Assembly (NCBI GenBank): GCA_904387055.1
Contig: CAJFKV010000005.1
Location: 1-64,000 of the forward strand
Source: Candidatus Heteroruminococcus faecigallinarum
GTDB lineage: Bacteria; Bacillota; Clostridia; Oscillospirales; Ruminococcaceae
DNA length: 64,000 nucleotides
Reading direction: 5' to 3'
This document shows, one piece after another, positions 17,714 to 25,023 of this stretch (position 1 is its first letter; the number at the start of each line of letters is the position of its first letter). Both the position numbers and the translations under genes were made by a program. Below the pieces are notes generated by a model, which was not told the origin of the DNA, ran no database searches, and worked only from the letters and a program-made list of their open reading frames with translations.

Positions 17714-19384
17714 CTACGCCGTCTCAATCTCGTCCGCATCGTGGAGGTTCAGGAGATCCACCGCCATCTCCCGCAGCTTGAACTTCTGGATCTTGCCGCT
17801 GGCGGTCATGGGAAGCTGATCCAGGAAGAGGACGTAGCTGGGCACCTTGTGGCGGGCCATGTTGGCCTTTACCAGGGCCTTCACCTGCTCCTCGTCCATC
17901 GTCTGCCCCTCCCGCAGGATGATGCAGGCGCATACCTCTTCGCCGTAGCGCTTGCTGGGCACGCCGATCACCTGGACATCCTGCACCTGGGGCTGGGTGT
18001 ACAAGAACTCCTCGATCTCCTTGGGGTAGATGTTCTCTCCTCCCCGAATAATCATATCCTTGATGCGTCCTGTAATATTATAATACCCGTTTTCATCCAC
18101 CATTGCAAGATCCCCGCTGTGGAGCCAGCCATCCGCATCGATGGCCTGGCGGGTGGCCTCCTCCATCTTGTAGTAGCCCTTCATGGTGTTGTACCCCCGG
18201 GAGCAAAACTCCCCCGGCTGCCCCGGCCCCAGGGTTTCCCCCGTTTCAGGGTCGATGATCTTGGTCTCCACATAGGGCATCGACCGGCCCACCGTGGATA
18301 CCCGCAGCTCGATGCTGTCGTCGGTGGTGGTCATGGTGGTGGCAGGGGAAGCCTCGGTCTGTCCGTAGGTGATGCAGATCTCCTTCATATTCATCTTGTC
18401 GATCACCTCCCGCATCACCTTGATGGGGCAAGGGGAGCCAGCCATGATGCCGGTGCGGAGGGTCGAAAAGTCAAACTTCTCAAAATCCGGGTGCTCCAGC
18501 ATGGCGATATACATGGTGGGCACCCCGTGGACGGCGGTGCACCGCTCCGCCTGGATGGCGCCCATTACCTTCACCGGGCTGAAAACGTCCACCAGCACCA
18601 TGGAGGTGGCATGGGTGAGGGAGGCCATGGTGGCCAACACCAGCCCAAAGCAGTGGAAGAGGGGCACCACAATGCACAGCTTGTCCTGGTGGGTAAACTT
18701 CATGCAGTCGCCAATGCACATCCCGTTGTTGACGATGTTGTAATGGGTCAGCATCACGCCCTTGGGGAAGCCGGTGGTACCGGAGGTATACTGCATGTTC
18801 ACCACGTCGTGGGGGTCCAGGCTGTCGGCCACCGCGCGCAGATCGGCGTCGGCCACCGACCGGCCCATCTCCTCCAGCTCCTTCCAGGGGAGCATTCCGG
18901 CGGGGCAGGGCTTGTCGTCGCTCACATAAACCACCGACTTGAGGAAGGGCAGCATGGGGTTCTCGTATTGGCCGGGAACGCTGTCCTTCAGCGTGGGGCA
19001 AAGCTCGTTGACGATCTCCACATAGCTGGCGTCCTTAAAACCGTCGATCATCACCAGAACCTTGGTGTCCGACTGGCGCAGCAGGTACTCCAGCTCAAAA
19101 ACCTTGTAGGCGGTGTTCACCGTTACCAGCACCGCCCCAATCTTGGCCGAGGCGAAGAGGGTCAGCAGCCACTCGGGGACGTTGGTGGCCCAGATGGCCA
19201 CATGGTCCCCCTTCTTCACCCCCAGAGCCATGAGGCCCCTAGCAATCCGGTCCACCTCTTGGTCGAATTCTTTCCAGGTGCGCCGGTAGTTGTGCTGGAG
19301 ATTCACCACCGCCTCGTCGTCGGGATAGGTGGCGGCTACCTGTTCTAGCAGCTTGCCAACGGTAATGTCCATCAGTTCTTTCAT
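17714..19384 (-). CDS. AMP-forming acyl-CoA synthetase
   Basis: This 556-residue protein is of the ANL superfamily. The ATP loop YTSGTTGFPKGVMLTH, the motif ITYGQTEASP, the hinge motifs GWLHSGDLA and GRIKDMIIRGGENIYP, and the C-terminal catalytic Lys in MTASGKIQKFKLRE are all intact. It adenylates a carboxylic acid and forms its CoA thioester. Medium or branched-chain acids are possible, and the substrate is not determinable. The start is ATG 19384, 8 nt after AAGGAGG. An in-frame ATG at 19390 is too close to that site. It is controlled by a T-box leader (19459-19740). Confidence 0.93.
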   Translation of the reverse strand: MKELMDITVGKLLEQVAATYPDDEAVVNLQHNYRRTWKEFDQEVDRIARGLMALGVKKGDHVAIWATNVPEWLLTLFASAKIGAVLVTVNTAYKVFELEYLLRQSDTKVLVMIDGFKDASYVEIVNELCPTLKDSVPGQYENPMLPFLKSVVYVSDDKPCPAGMLPWKELEEMGRSVADADLRAVADSLDPHDVVNMQYTSGTTGFPKGVMLTHYNIVNNGMCIGDCMKFTHQDKLCIVVPLFHCFGLVLATMASLTHATSMVLVDVFSPVKVMGAIQAERCTAVHGVPTMYIAMLEHPDFEKFDFSTLRTGIMAGSPCPIKVMREVIDKMNMKEICITYGQTEASPATTMTTTDDSIELRVSTVGRSMPYVETKIIDPETGETLGPGQPGEFCSRGYNTMKGYYKMEEATRQAIDADGWLHSGDLAMVDENGYYNITGRIKDMIIRGGENIYPKEIEEFLYTQPQVQDVQVIGVPSKRYGEEVCACIILREGQTMDEEQVKALVKANMARHKVPSYVLFLDQLPMTASGKIQKFKLREMAVDLLNLHDADEIETA

Positions 19385-19458
19385 CGTCATTGCCTCCTTA
19401 ACTTGTTTGCTCTGGAGCCGGCAAAGGCAGTCCGGTTCCCGCGTCGCTTTTGCAACAA

Positions 19459-19740
19459 AAAAAGCTTTCGTCTCCTGTTTCCAGAAGACGAAAGCCTGCT
19501 TGCTTCCGCGGTACCACTTCGTTTGACGCCCAAGGCGCCCGCTCGCCGGTGTCCAACAACACCTGCTCCCGCTATCGGTGGAGCTTCCGTCCGTGCCTAC
19601 TTCCATTGGTTCAGCCGGCCGCTCAAGGGCCAGTTCACAGCAACTGGACTTCTGCCGCTTTTCAGCAACCGCGGCTCTCTGTAAGAAGGGTCTGCTGCTA
19701 CTATTCCCCATCAACGCGTTATTCAAACATGAAGTTGTTG
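19459..19740 (-). promoter_or_regulatory. T-box riboswitch, leucine-type specifier likely
   Basis: The leader shows all T-box marks on the minus strand. Stem I has GATGGGGAATAGTAG, then CAGAGAGCCGCGGTTGCTG in its distal part, then GTGAACTGGCCCTTGAG. By the usual GAA-NNN-purine pattern the specifier reads CTG (Leu). The T-box core is AACGAAGTGGTACCGCGG near 19507-19524. The terminator stem follows (about 19463-19497, GAAA loop), ending in seven T's. T-boxes sense uncharged tRNA and allow transcription on starvation. The next gene is an acyl-CoA synthetase, not a tRNA ligase. The specifier call is my alignment by eye. Confidence 0.9.
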
Positions 19741-19746
19741 TCTTGG

Positions 19747-19775
19747 ATTGTATCAGCCTCCATGGCGTTTGTCAA
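19747..19775 (-). promoter_or_regulatory. Strong promoter of the T-box transcript
   Basis: TTGACA (19770-19775) and TACAAT (19747-19752) are exactly 17 bp apart on the minus strand. Predicted transcription starts near 19740, just upstream of stem I. Confidence 0.88.
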
Positions 19776-19822
19776 GGGACTTTCCCGATCGGCGTCCAAA
19801 ATTATCGATTCTGTCTTATTTT

Positions 19823-21019
19823 TCACCGCCGAAGCAGCCAATAAATAGTGACAAATACCACAATGGACAGGAAAGAGGCCCACAACACAATTCCCCGGTC
19901 CACGCCGGGAAAGAGCCCCTCCCCCTCCGAGGAAGAAGCAAACACATAGGTTACCTGCCGGGGAGTCTCTTCCCCGGCAGGAGAGGCGGCCGCCTCGGCG
20001 GAAGGGGACGGAGGAGCGGCCTCAACCACAGCCGATACCTGCCACCCCGCAGACGGTTGGGAACTGCTGCTCTTGGCCGAGCTGCCCGCCCGGGACCCGT
20101 CCTCCTTGTCGTCCTCTTCTTCCTCCTCTTCCTCGTTGTCCTCATCGTCTTCATCGTCCTCCCGGACGTCGCTCCCCGAGATATCCGGCGGCGGGAGGGA
20201 GCTGCTGCCCTCCCCAGGTTGGGAACTGGAGGGTGGCGGCGTCACCGGCTGGACAAAGCCTCCGCCGTACAGCTCCACCTGTGCCAGCTCCAGCCGGTTG
20301 TCGAAGGGCCGCACCGTTTGGGAATTGTAGACCGCCAGCTGGGTGCTTCCCCGCAGCGTAACCCGGAGCTTGGTGGTGCCCGCCGGCAGGGTCGCCTCGT
20401 ACCATTCCCCATAGGCTACGGGGACGCTTCCCTTCCAATAAATCTCCACCTGGGACAGTTTCGGCTCCAGCGCCTGGAAGGCGCCGCTGCCGGCCGCCTC
20501 CAGATTGAGCCCATACCGAAAAAGCTCCGCCATGGACGGCTGGCTTTCCGAGTAAAAGACCGGCGTTTCCACCATGGGGTGGTAGTACAGTTTCTCCCCC
20601 TGCTGGGGCAGAAAGACCTCCCCGTCGGCGTTTACCCGGCAGGGAAGCGCCTTTGAAAGATCCACCTCCGGCCCGCTGCTGCCCAGGCGCATCATCTGCA
20701 GCGCGGGCTCCTCGGTGGCAAAGGTCCCATTGGCGCTGTACAGAAAAATCCGCACCCACTGGGGTTCTTCCACCTGGTAGGTAACCGATGCCGGCCTCGC
20801 CGGATTCACCATTTTCAGGCTGGTACGATCGGTCACGCCGGGCGCCTGGGTCTCCACCGGATAGGGAGCCGCCGCTGCCTGCAAATTCTGATAGACGGCA
20901 TAGTCGCACCCCTCCGCCCCGTCGCAGGGATCGACGGCGGCGGCGGTAGAAGGTGCAGTGGGAAACGCCGCAGCCAGAGCCATAATCATCGAGATGCACG
21001 CAACAGGCCAAGTTCCCAT
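19823..21019 (-). CDS. Secreted, C-terminally anchored protein with acidic tract
   Basis: This 398-residue protein has a signal peptide (residues 1-28), an extracellular region of about 230 residues with strand-rich patterns (VTYQVEEPQWVRIFLYSANG, LRVTLRGSTQLAVYN), then a Pro/Ser linker. A run of about 20 Asp/Glu (EDDEDDEDNEEEEEEEDD) follows, then more Ser/Ala/Pro linker, and a membrane helix near the C-terminus (GIVLWASFLSIVVFVTIYWL) with RR at the end. This is the layout of a surface protein held by a tail anchor. No family is recognised. It has its own promoter in AT-rich DNA. Confidence 0.75.
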   Translation of the reverse strand: MGTWPVACISMIMALAAAFPTAPSTAAAVDPCDGAEGCDYAVYQNLQAAAAPYPVETQAPGVTDRTSLKMVNPARPASVTYQVEEPQWVRIFLYSANGTFATEEPALQMMRLGSSGPEVDLSKALPCRVNADGEVFLPQQGEKLYYHPMVETPVFYSESQPSMAELFRYGLNLEAAGSGAFQALEPKLSQVEIYWKGSVPVAYGEWYEATLPAGTTKLRVTLRGSTQLAVYNSQTVRPFDNRLELAQVELYGGGFVQPVTPPPSSSQPGEGSSSLPPPDISGSDVREDDEDDEDNEEEEEEEDDKEDGSRAGSSAKSSSSQPSAGWQVSAVVEAAPPSPSAEAAASPAGEETPRQVTYVFASSSEGEGLFPGVDRGIVLWASFLSIVVFVTIYWLLRR

Positions 21020-21056
21020 GACAACACCTTCTATCCATTTTTGTTTATTTTATCCA

Positions 21057-21085
21057 ATTTTATCATATAATTATGCAATTATCAA
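21057..21085 (-). promoter_or_regulatory. Promoter of the anchored acidic protein
   Basis: TTGATA (21080-21085) and TAAAAT (21057-21062) lie 17 bp apart on the minus strand, with a TG one base before the -10 (extended -10). It sits in a strongly AT-rich stretch, about 21020-21160, that contrasts with the GC-rich genes around it. Confidence 0.75.
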
Positions 21086-21185
21086 CTTTTTCGACAAAAT
21101 TCTATTTATTTTATAAAAATTCCAAGTGATTTTTCTCATTTTCACGGTACCGTATTGTCTTATGAAAACAGCTTTTCTTTGCCCG

Positions 21186-21235
21186 CCAAAGGCAAAAGGG
21201 CTGCATCACCGAGGATACAGCCCTTTTGCCTTTGG
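21186..21235 (-). terminator. Hairpin after the HTH/membrane-protein operon
   Basis: A perfect 18-bp stem (21186-21203 with 21218-21235) has a 14-nt loop. No long T run follows on either strand, so efficiency is uncertain. The remaining 21236-21375 stretch holds no gene I can support. Confidence 0.6.
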
Positions 21236-21375
21236 GGGGTAGGAGACTATTCTGAAAATGAAGTGGTAGTTATAGAATATCATATTGATTGTAGACAGTC
21301 AACTCAATGGAATTTACAAACTTTCCGCGGATTTCTTGTGGATAACCTCCAGTATCTGTCCGCCGGAAGACAATA

Positions 21376-21825
21376 TCATCGATCCGTATCCCCATCCGCT
21401 TCCAACCGCCGGTCGCGGCGGCTCTTGCCCCACCACAAAAGATAAACATACAGGAACAGCCCGCCCAATACCAACGGCAGCAGATCGGTGGTCAGCAGGC
21501 CGTTCTCCACCGGCTGCCAGCCGCCGCTCAGCCAATTTCCCAGCCAGGCAAGGAGGTTGAGACCGCCAACCGCCAGATAGGAATGCATCCACCGGCGGGT
21601 CCAGCGGTTTTCCACCTGATAAGCGCCTTGGCAGATGGTCACCGTTGCAAAAAAGGCGGTGGCCGCCGTCAACAGGATCACCGCCCCCATGGCCGGCTCC
21701 GCCCACGGGCGGTACTGGGAAAGGATGCCGTCGGCCAGCACCAGCCCCATCAGCAAAAAGGCGGTGTGAAACCCAGCCCGCCAGCGAATCTTCTTTTGCC
21801 GCTCGTCCAGATCGTACAGTTCCAT
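21376..21825 (-). CDS. Small membrane protein paired with HTH regulator
   Basis: This 149-residue protein has a charged N-terminus (MELYDLDERQKKIRWRAG) and four predicted membrane helices, ending in a basic tail. No family is recognised with confidence. The start is ATG 21825, behind GGGAGGAA and only 4 bp after the regulator gene, so the two are almost certainly cotranscribed. Small HTH plus multi-helix membrane protein pairs are frequent in Firmicutes. The membrane partner may sense or respond to an envelope signal (inference). Confidence 0.75.
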   Translation of the reverse strand: MELYDLDERQKKIRWRAGFHTAFLLMGLVLADGILSQYRPWAEPAMGAVILLTAATAFFATVTICQGAYQVENRWTRRWMHSYLAVGGLNLLAWLGNWLSGGWQPVENGLLTTDLLPLVLGGLFLYVYLLWWGKSRRDRRLEADGDTDR

Positions 21826-21829
21826 CCCT

Positions 21830-22027
21830 TCATTCCTCCCAAAACAGATCGTCCAGCGTCTTTCCCAGCACCCGGCAGATGGCGATGCAGAGCCGCACCG
21901 TGGGATTGTAGTCCCCGCTCTCGATGGCCACAATGGTCTGGCGGGTCACCCCCACCCGCTGGGCCAGCTCCTGCTGGGAAAGGCCCAGCGCGGCCCGGGC
22001 TGCTTTCAGCTTCCGGTTCTTCCCCAT
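21830..22027 (-). CDS. XRE-family HTH transcriptional regulator
   Basis: This 65-residue protein is a minimal Cro/C1-type helix-turn-helix: RAALGLSQQELAQRVGVTR, then QTIVAIESGDYNPTV, and the ending LGKTLDDLFWEE is typical of this small class. Start ATG 22027 follows GGGAGG. An 18-bp palindrome overlaps the -35 box of its promoter, so it probably represses its own operon. Confidence 0.9.
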   Translation of the reverse strand: MGKNRKLKAARAALGLSQQELAQRVGVTRQTIVAIESGDYNPTVRLCIAICRVLGKTLDDLFWEE

Positions 22028-22048
22028 TGGCGTTCCCTCCCTGTCCTT

Positions 22049-22077
22049 ATTGTAAGGTATCTTTGTCAAAAAGTCAA
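22049..22077 (-). promoter_or_regulatory. Promoter of the HTH/membrane-protein operon
   Basis: TTGACT (22072-22077) and TACAAT (22049-22054) lie 17 bp apart on the minus strand. Confidence 0.82.
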
Positions 22078-22089
22078 TTATAATTGACT
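22072..22089. promoter_or_regulatory. 18-bp palindromic operator
   Basis: AGTCAATTATAATTGACT is a perfect palindrome that covers the -35 box of the HTH operon. This position fits an operator bound by the HTH dimer, giving autorepression. It also lies about 55 bp upstream of the divergent small gene at 22145 and could affect that gene too. Confidence 0.7.
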
Positions 22090-22144
22090 ACCTCGGGGCA
22101 AAATTCCTCCTCGGTCATAGAATACCATAGAAAGGAGTGGTACC

Positions 22145-22429
22145 ATGGAGCATTTCCGGCCCAGCGACGACTGCCGCCGCTTTTATGGTTCCCTGTCTCC
22201 CCAGGAGGTCCCCTATCTGGCGGCCACCCTAGCCAACCTATTGGCCGAGCGGCTGCCCCCCTCCCAGATGCTCCTGCTGGGAAATTTCCTCTCCCTGCTT
22301 ACCTCCAGCCTCTTTGCCATGGCCAACCTCCAGGTGATCGACGACCACCGGGAACGGGTCCGGCAGGAACGGCGGGAAGGGAAACCAGTCACCTCTCTTT
22401 CGCCGGAGGAATTCGGCCCGGTGGATTGA
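22145..22429 (+). CDS. Small helical protein, unknown
   Basis: This 94-residue protein has a hydrophobic helical core (LAERLPPSQMLLLGNFLSLLTSSLFAMANL) and a charged C-terminal half (DDHRERVRQERREGK). The pattern weakly recalls the small clostridial DUF6774 group, which is not certain. The ribosome site AAAGGAG precedes ATG 22145. It is followed 85 bp later by the TraX-like gene on the same strand. Confidence 0.7.
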   Translation: MEHFRPSDDCRRFYGSLSPQEVPYLAATLANLLAERLPPSQMLLLGNFLSLLTSSLFAMANLQVIDDHRERVRQERREGKPVTSLSPEEFGPVD

Positions 22430-22514
22430 TTTTCCAAGGGTCCACCCTTTCCTTCCTTCTTCCCCTGTGGTATACTGACCCATATCGACCTTTTCCGTCA
22501 AAGGGGGCCCTGCC

Positions 22515-23192
22515 ATGACCGCGCTGGAACTGAAGATAGCCGCCTGGGTGTTGATGACCGCCGGCTATCTGGGGGAGCTCTTTTTTCCCCATCTGCTTCT
22601 CTTCCAGATGGCGGGCACGGCGGCCGTGCCGCTGTTTGCCTACCTGGCGGCGGAGAGCTGCCGCTATATGCGGCGCTGGCCCTCCTACCTGAAGCGCCTG
22701 CTTCTGCTGGCCCTCTGCTCCGAGGTACCCTTCGATCTGGCGGTAAGCGGTCTCTTCTTCTGGCCCTTCCGCCAGAGCCCGGTCGTCACCCTCCTGTGTG
22801 GAGTGGCGGGGGTCGCCTTCTTTGACCGGTACCGGGACCGGGAATGGCGCTTCCTGCCCCTGGTGGGCAGCTGCTTCTTGTCGTCCCTCCTGATGGGCGA
22901 CTACGGCCTCTACGGCGTGCTTCTCCTTTTCGCCTTCTACCTGTACGGGAGCGACCCCGCCCGGGCCACCTCCTTTGTGGGGATCCTCACCCTTCTGCTC
23001 CGGGGGGCGCCCCTTGTGGCGGGGCGGCCCACCCTGGAGACTACCCTGCCCTTCTGGGCTCTGGCCGCCTGCCCTCTCTTCTTCCTCTATGACGGCCGGC
23101 GGGGCGGGGGACGGCAGTTCCTCTTCTACCCCGCCTACCCCTTGCTGCTGCTCCTGCTGTGGGGCGGGACCGTTCTCCTCCCCGCCGGGTGA
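22515..23192 (+). CDS. TraX-like integral membrane protein
   Basis: This 225-residue protein has about seven membrane helices and the TraX family pattern: LKIAAWVLMTAGYLG, then a PLFAYLAAES stretch, then YLKRLLLLALCSEVPFDLA. TraX was first named as an F-pilin acetylase, but the chromosomal copies common in Firmicutes have no link to conjugation and may acetylate a surface compound. There are no transfer genes nearby. The start is ATG 22515. A strong terminator follows at 23226. Confidence 0.78.
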   Translation: MTALELKIAAWVLMTAGYLGELFFPHLLLFQMAGTAAVPLFAYLAAESCRYMRRWPSYLKRLLLLALCSEVPFDLAVSGLFFWPFRQSPVVTLLCGVAGVAFFDRYRDREWRFLPLVGSCFLSSLLMGDYGLYGVLLLFAFYLYGSDPARATSFVGILTLLLRGAPLVAGRPTLETTLPFWALAACPLFFLYDGRRGGGRQFLFYPAYPLLLLLLWGGTVLLPAG

Positions 23193-23225
23193 TTTTCTAT
23201 CCATTCATCAAAATACAGGTTTATT

Positions 23226-23266
23226 CCGGGGCTGTCATTGTTCATCTTGACAGCCCCGGTTTTTTG
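23226..23266 (+). terminator. Terminator after the TraX-like gene
   Basis: A perfect 12-bp stem (23226-23237 with 23248-23259) is followed by TTTTTTG. Confidence 0.92.
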
Positions 23267-23406
23267 ATGGCTTTCCCGCCCCTTCAACAAGTTGGTATAT
23301 TTTCATAGTTTTGACCATCTTCTATCTTTATTATTTATGATTTCTTGCAATTTTTCATTTTTCTTTCTCACAGCGGCTGGTTTTCCCTTCTGCCCCTGCC
23401 AGGGTA

Positions 23407-23412
23407 TATAAT
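23407..23412 (+). promoter_or_regulatory. -10 element of the pyridoxal kinase operon
   Basis: A perfect TATAAT lies 34 bp before the kinase start. No good -35 is visible at the right distance. Confidence 0.45.
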
Positions 23413-23445
23413 CAAGACAGTTCTTGGAAGAAAGGGGGAAGGTTC

Positions 23446-24309
23446 ATGGCGCGGACGGTGCCGCTGGCGGCAGCGGTCAACGACCTGTCCGGCTTCGGCC
23501 GGTGTTCCTTGACGGTGGCCCTGCCGGTTTTGTCGGCCATGGGGATTCAGGCCTGCCCTCTCCCCACCGCCCTCCTCTCCAACCACACCGCCTACGACAG
23601 CTGCTTTTTCCAGGATCTCACCGCCTCCATCCCCCCCTACCTGGCGGAGTGGAAAAAGCTAGGACTTTCCTTCGACGCCATCTTCACCGGTTTTTTGGGC
23701 AGCTGGCAGCAGGTTTCCCTGGTGGAGGAGTTTGTCCACGGCTTCCGGGGGGAGAAGACCCTCTTCCTGGCCGACCCCGTCATGGGGGACGACGGGGAGC
23801 TCTACGCCACCTACGACCATTCCCTCTGCCAAGGGATGGCCCGCCTGGCCTTCCAGGCGGACGTCATCACCCCCAATCTTACCGAGGCCTGCCTCCTGGC
23901 GGAGGCCGACCACAACCAGATCGCCGCCCCCGGGCCGGACCGCCTGGATCGGCTTTTTCGGCTGGGACGGCAGCTGGCCGGCCGCGGGCCGTGGGGGGTG
24001 GTCATCACCGGCATCCAGCCGGACAGCCCCGGCCAGATCGGCAACCTGGTGATCGACCGGCGGGCCGCCCGGGAGGAGCTGGTCCTGACGCCGGCGGTGC
24101 CCCGTTCCTTTTCCGGAACAGGGGATGTCTTCGCCTCGGTACTCTGCGGCCGGCTGATCCAGGGATGGCCGCTCCTGGCGGCGGTCCGATCGGCGGCTGG
24201 CTTTGTCAGCCAGGCCCTGGCCGGCAGCGCCCGGGAAAACCTCCCCGCCCTGGACGGGGTCGCCTTTGAACCCTATTTACCGCTTTTATGGAAGGAGACA
24301 TTCCCATGA
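23446..24309 (+). CDS. pdxK: Pyridoxal/pyridoxamine kinase
   Basis: This 287-residue protein belongs to the PfkB/ribokinase superfamily, PdxK/PdxY branch. It begins AAVNDLSGFGRCSLTVALPV, has ADPVMGDDGELY, then ITPNLTEACLL, and the catalytic anion-hole motif FSGTGDVFASVLCG near the C-terminus. It phosphorylates vitamin B6 vitamers taken up from outside, making PLP precursors. The stop overlaps the start of the ECF S-component (ATGA), which strongly suggests that the pair imports and traps vitamin B6. Confidence 0.9.
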   Translation: MARTVPLAAAVNDLSGFGRCSLTVALPVLSAMGIQACPLPTALLSNHTAYDSCFFQDLTASIPPYLAEWKKLGLSFDAIFTGFLGSWQQVSLVEEFVHGFRGEKTLFLADPVMGDDGELYATYDHSLCQGMARLAFQADVITPNLTEACLLAEADHNQIAAPGPDRLDRLFRLGRQLAGRGPWGVVITGIQPDSPGQIGNLVIDRRAAREELVLTPAVPRSFSGTGDVFASVLCGRLIQGWPLLAAVRSAAGFVSQALAGSARENLPALDGVAFEPYLPLLWKETFP

Positions 24310-24845
24310 CCAATCGTTCCCACAGCTCCCCGCTTCCTCTCCGCTCCCCGGTGATCTGCCTGGTGACCGCCGCCATGTTTGCGGCCATCATCACCCTCAC
24401 CACCGCCTACCTGTTCCACATCCCCATCGGCACCGCCGGCGGGTACATCCACATTGGGGACGCGTTCATCTACCTGGCCGCCTGTTTTCTCCCCCTCCCC
24501 TATGCCATGGCAGCGGCGGCAGTGGGGGCCGGCATGGCGGACCTCCTGTCGGGAGCGGCCATCTGGATGGTCCCCTCCCTCCTCATCAAGGCGGCGCTGG
24601 TGCCCGCCTTCCCCCGGGAGGGGAAGCTCTTCTGCCGGCGCAGCATCCTGGCGGTGCTGTTGGGCTGCATCATCACCCCCGGCGGCTACTACCTGGCGGA
24701 GGGAATCCTCACCGGCAGCTGGGTGGTTCCCCTGGCCAGCATCCCCATGAATCTCTTCCAAGGGGCTGCCAACGGCCTCCTGTTCCTCATCATGGCCTCC
24801 GCGCTGGACCGTTCCGGCGTCCCCGGGCGCCTGCGGGGGTGCTGA
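24306..24845 (+). CDS. ECF transporter substrate-binding (S) component, likely for vitamin B6
   Basis: This 179-residue membrane protein has the ECF S-component pattern: AAMFAAIITLTTAYLFHIPIG, GYIHIGDAFIYLAACFLP, GAGMADLLSGAAIWM and PMNLFQGAANG. S-components bind a vitamin and dock to a shared EcfA/A'/T energising module, which is not in this window. The start is ATG 24306, overlapping the kinase stop. Because it is coupled to a pyridoxal kinase, vitamin B6 is the most likely substrate (inference). Confidence 0.85.
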   Translation: MTNRSHSSPLPLRSPVICLVTAAMFAAIITLTTAYLFHIPIGTAGGYIHIGDAFIYLAACFLPLPYAMAAAAVGAGMADLLSGAAIWMVPSLLIKAALVPAFPREGKLFCRRSILAVLLGCIITPGGYYLAEGILTGSWVVPLASIPMNLFQGAANGLLFLIMASALDRSGVPGRLRGC

Positions 24846-24878
24846 TTCTTCGTCATTTCCCAACCATCCTTTTTTCAC

Positions 24879-24917
24879 GAGCCGCCCTTCCCGGACAACT
24901 GCCGGGAAGGGCGGCTC
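24879..24917 (+). terminator. Terminator after the vitamin B6 operon
   Basis: A perfect 16-bp stem (24879-24894 with 24902-24917) has a 7-nt loop. On the plus strand it is followed by CTTCCGTT, a weak T run. Confidence 0.7.
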
Positions 24918-24941
24918 CTTCCGTTGAGGAGTGGTTTCTGG

Positions 24942-24947
24942 TATAAT
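24942..24947 (+). promoter_or_regulatory. Extended -10 promoter of the DNA methyltransferase
   Basis: TGGTATAAT forms an extended -10 element about 77 bp before the start codon. The -35 region is weak. Confidence 0.55.
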
Positions 24948-25023
24948 GGGTACCATACCTTTCGGAACAGGGGGAGCCCGCCGGCTGCCGGCCCGCCCCG
25001 TTCCCTTCCAAGGAGGTTTTTCC

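Noticed and set aside
19385..19726. N-terminal extension of the acyl-CoA synthetase frame
   Set aside because: It runs through the T-box leader and its terminator. The real start has a strong ribosome site at 19384.
22515..23192. TraX-like protein as sign of a conjugative element
   Set aside because: There are no relaxase, type IV secretion, integrase or partition genes nearby. Chromosomal TraX-like genes are common in Firmicutes.
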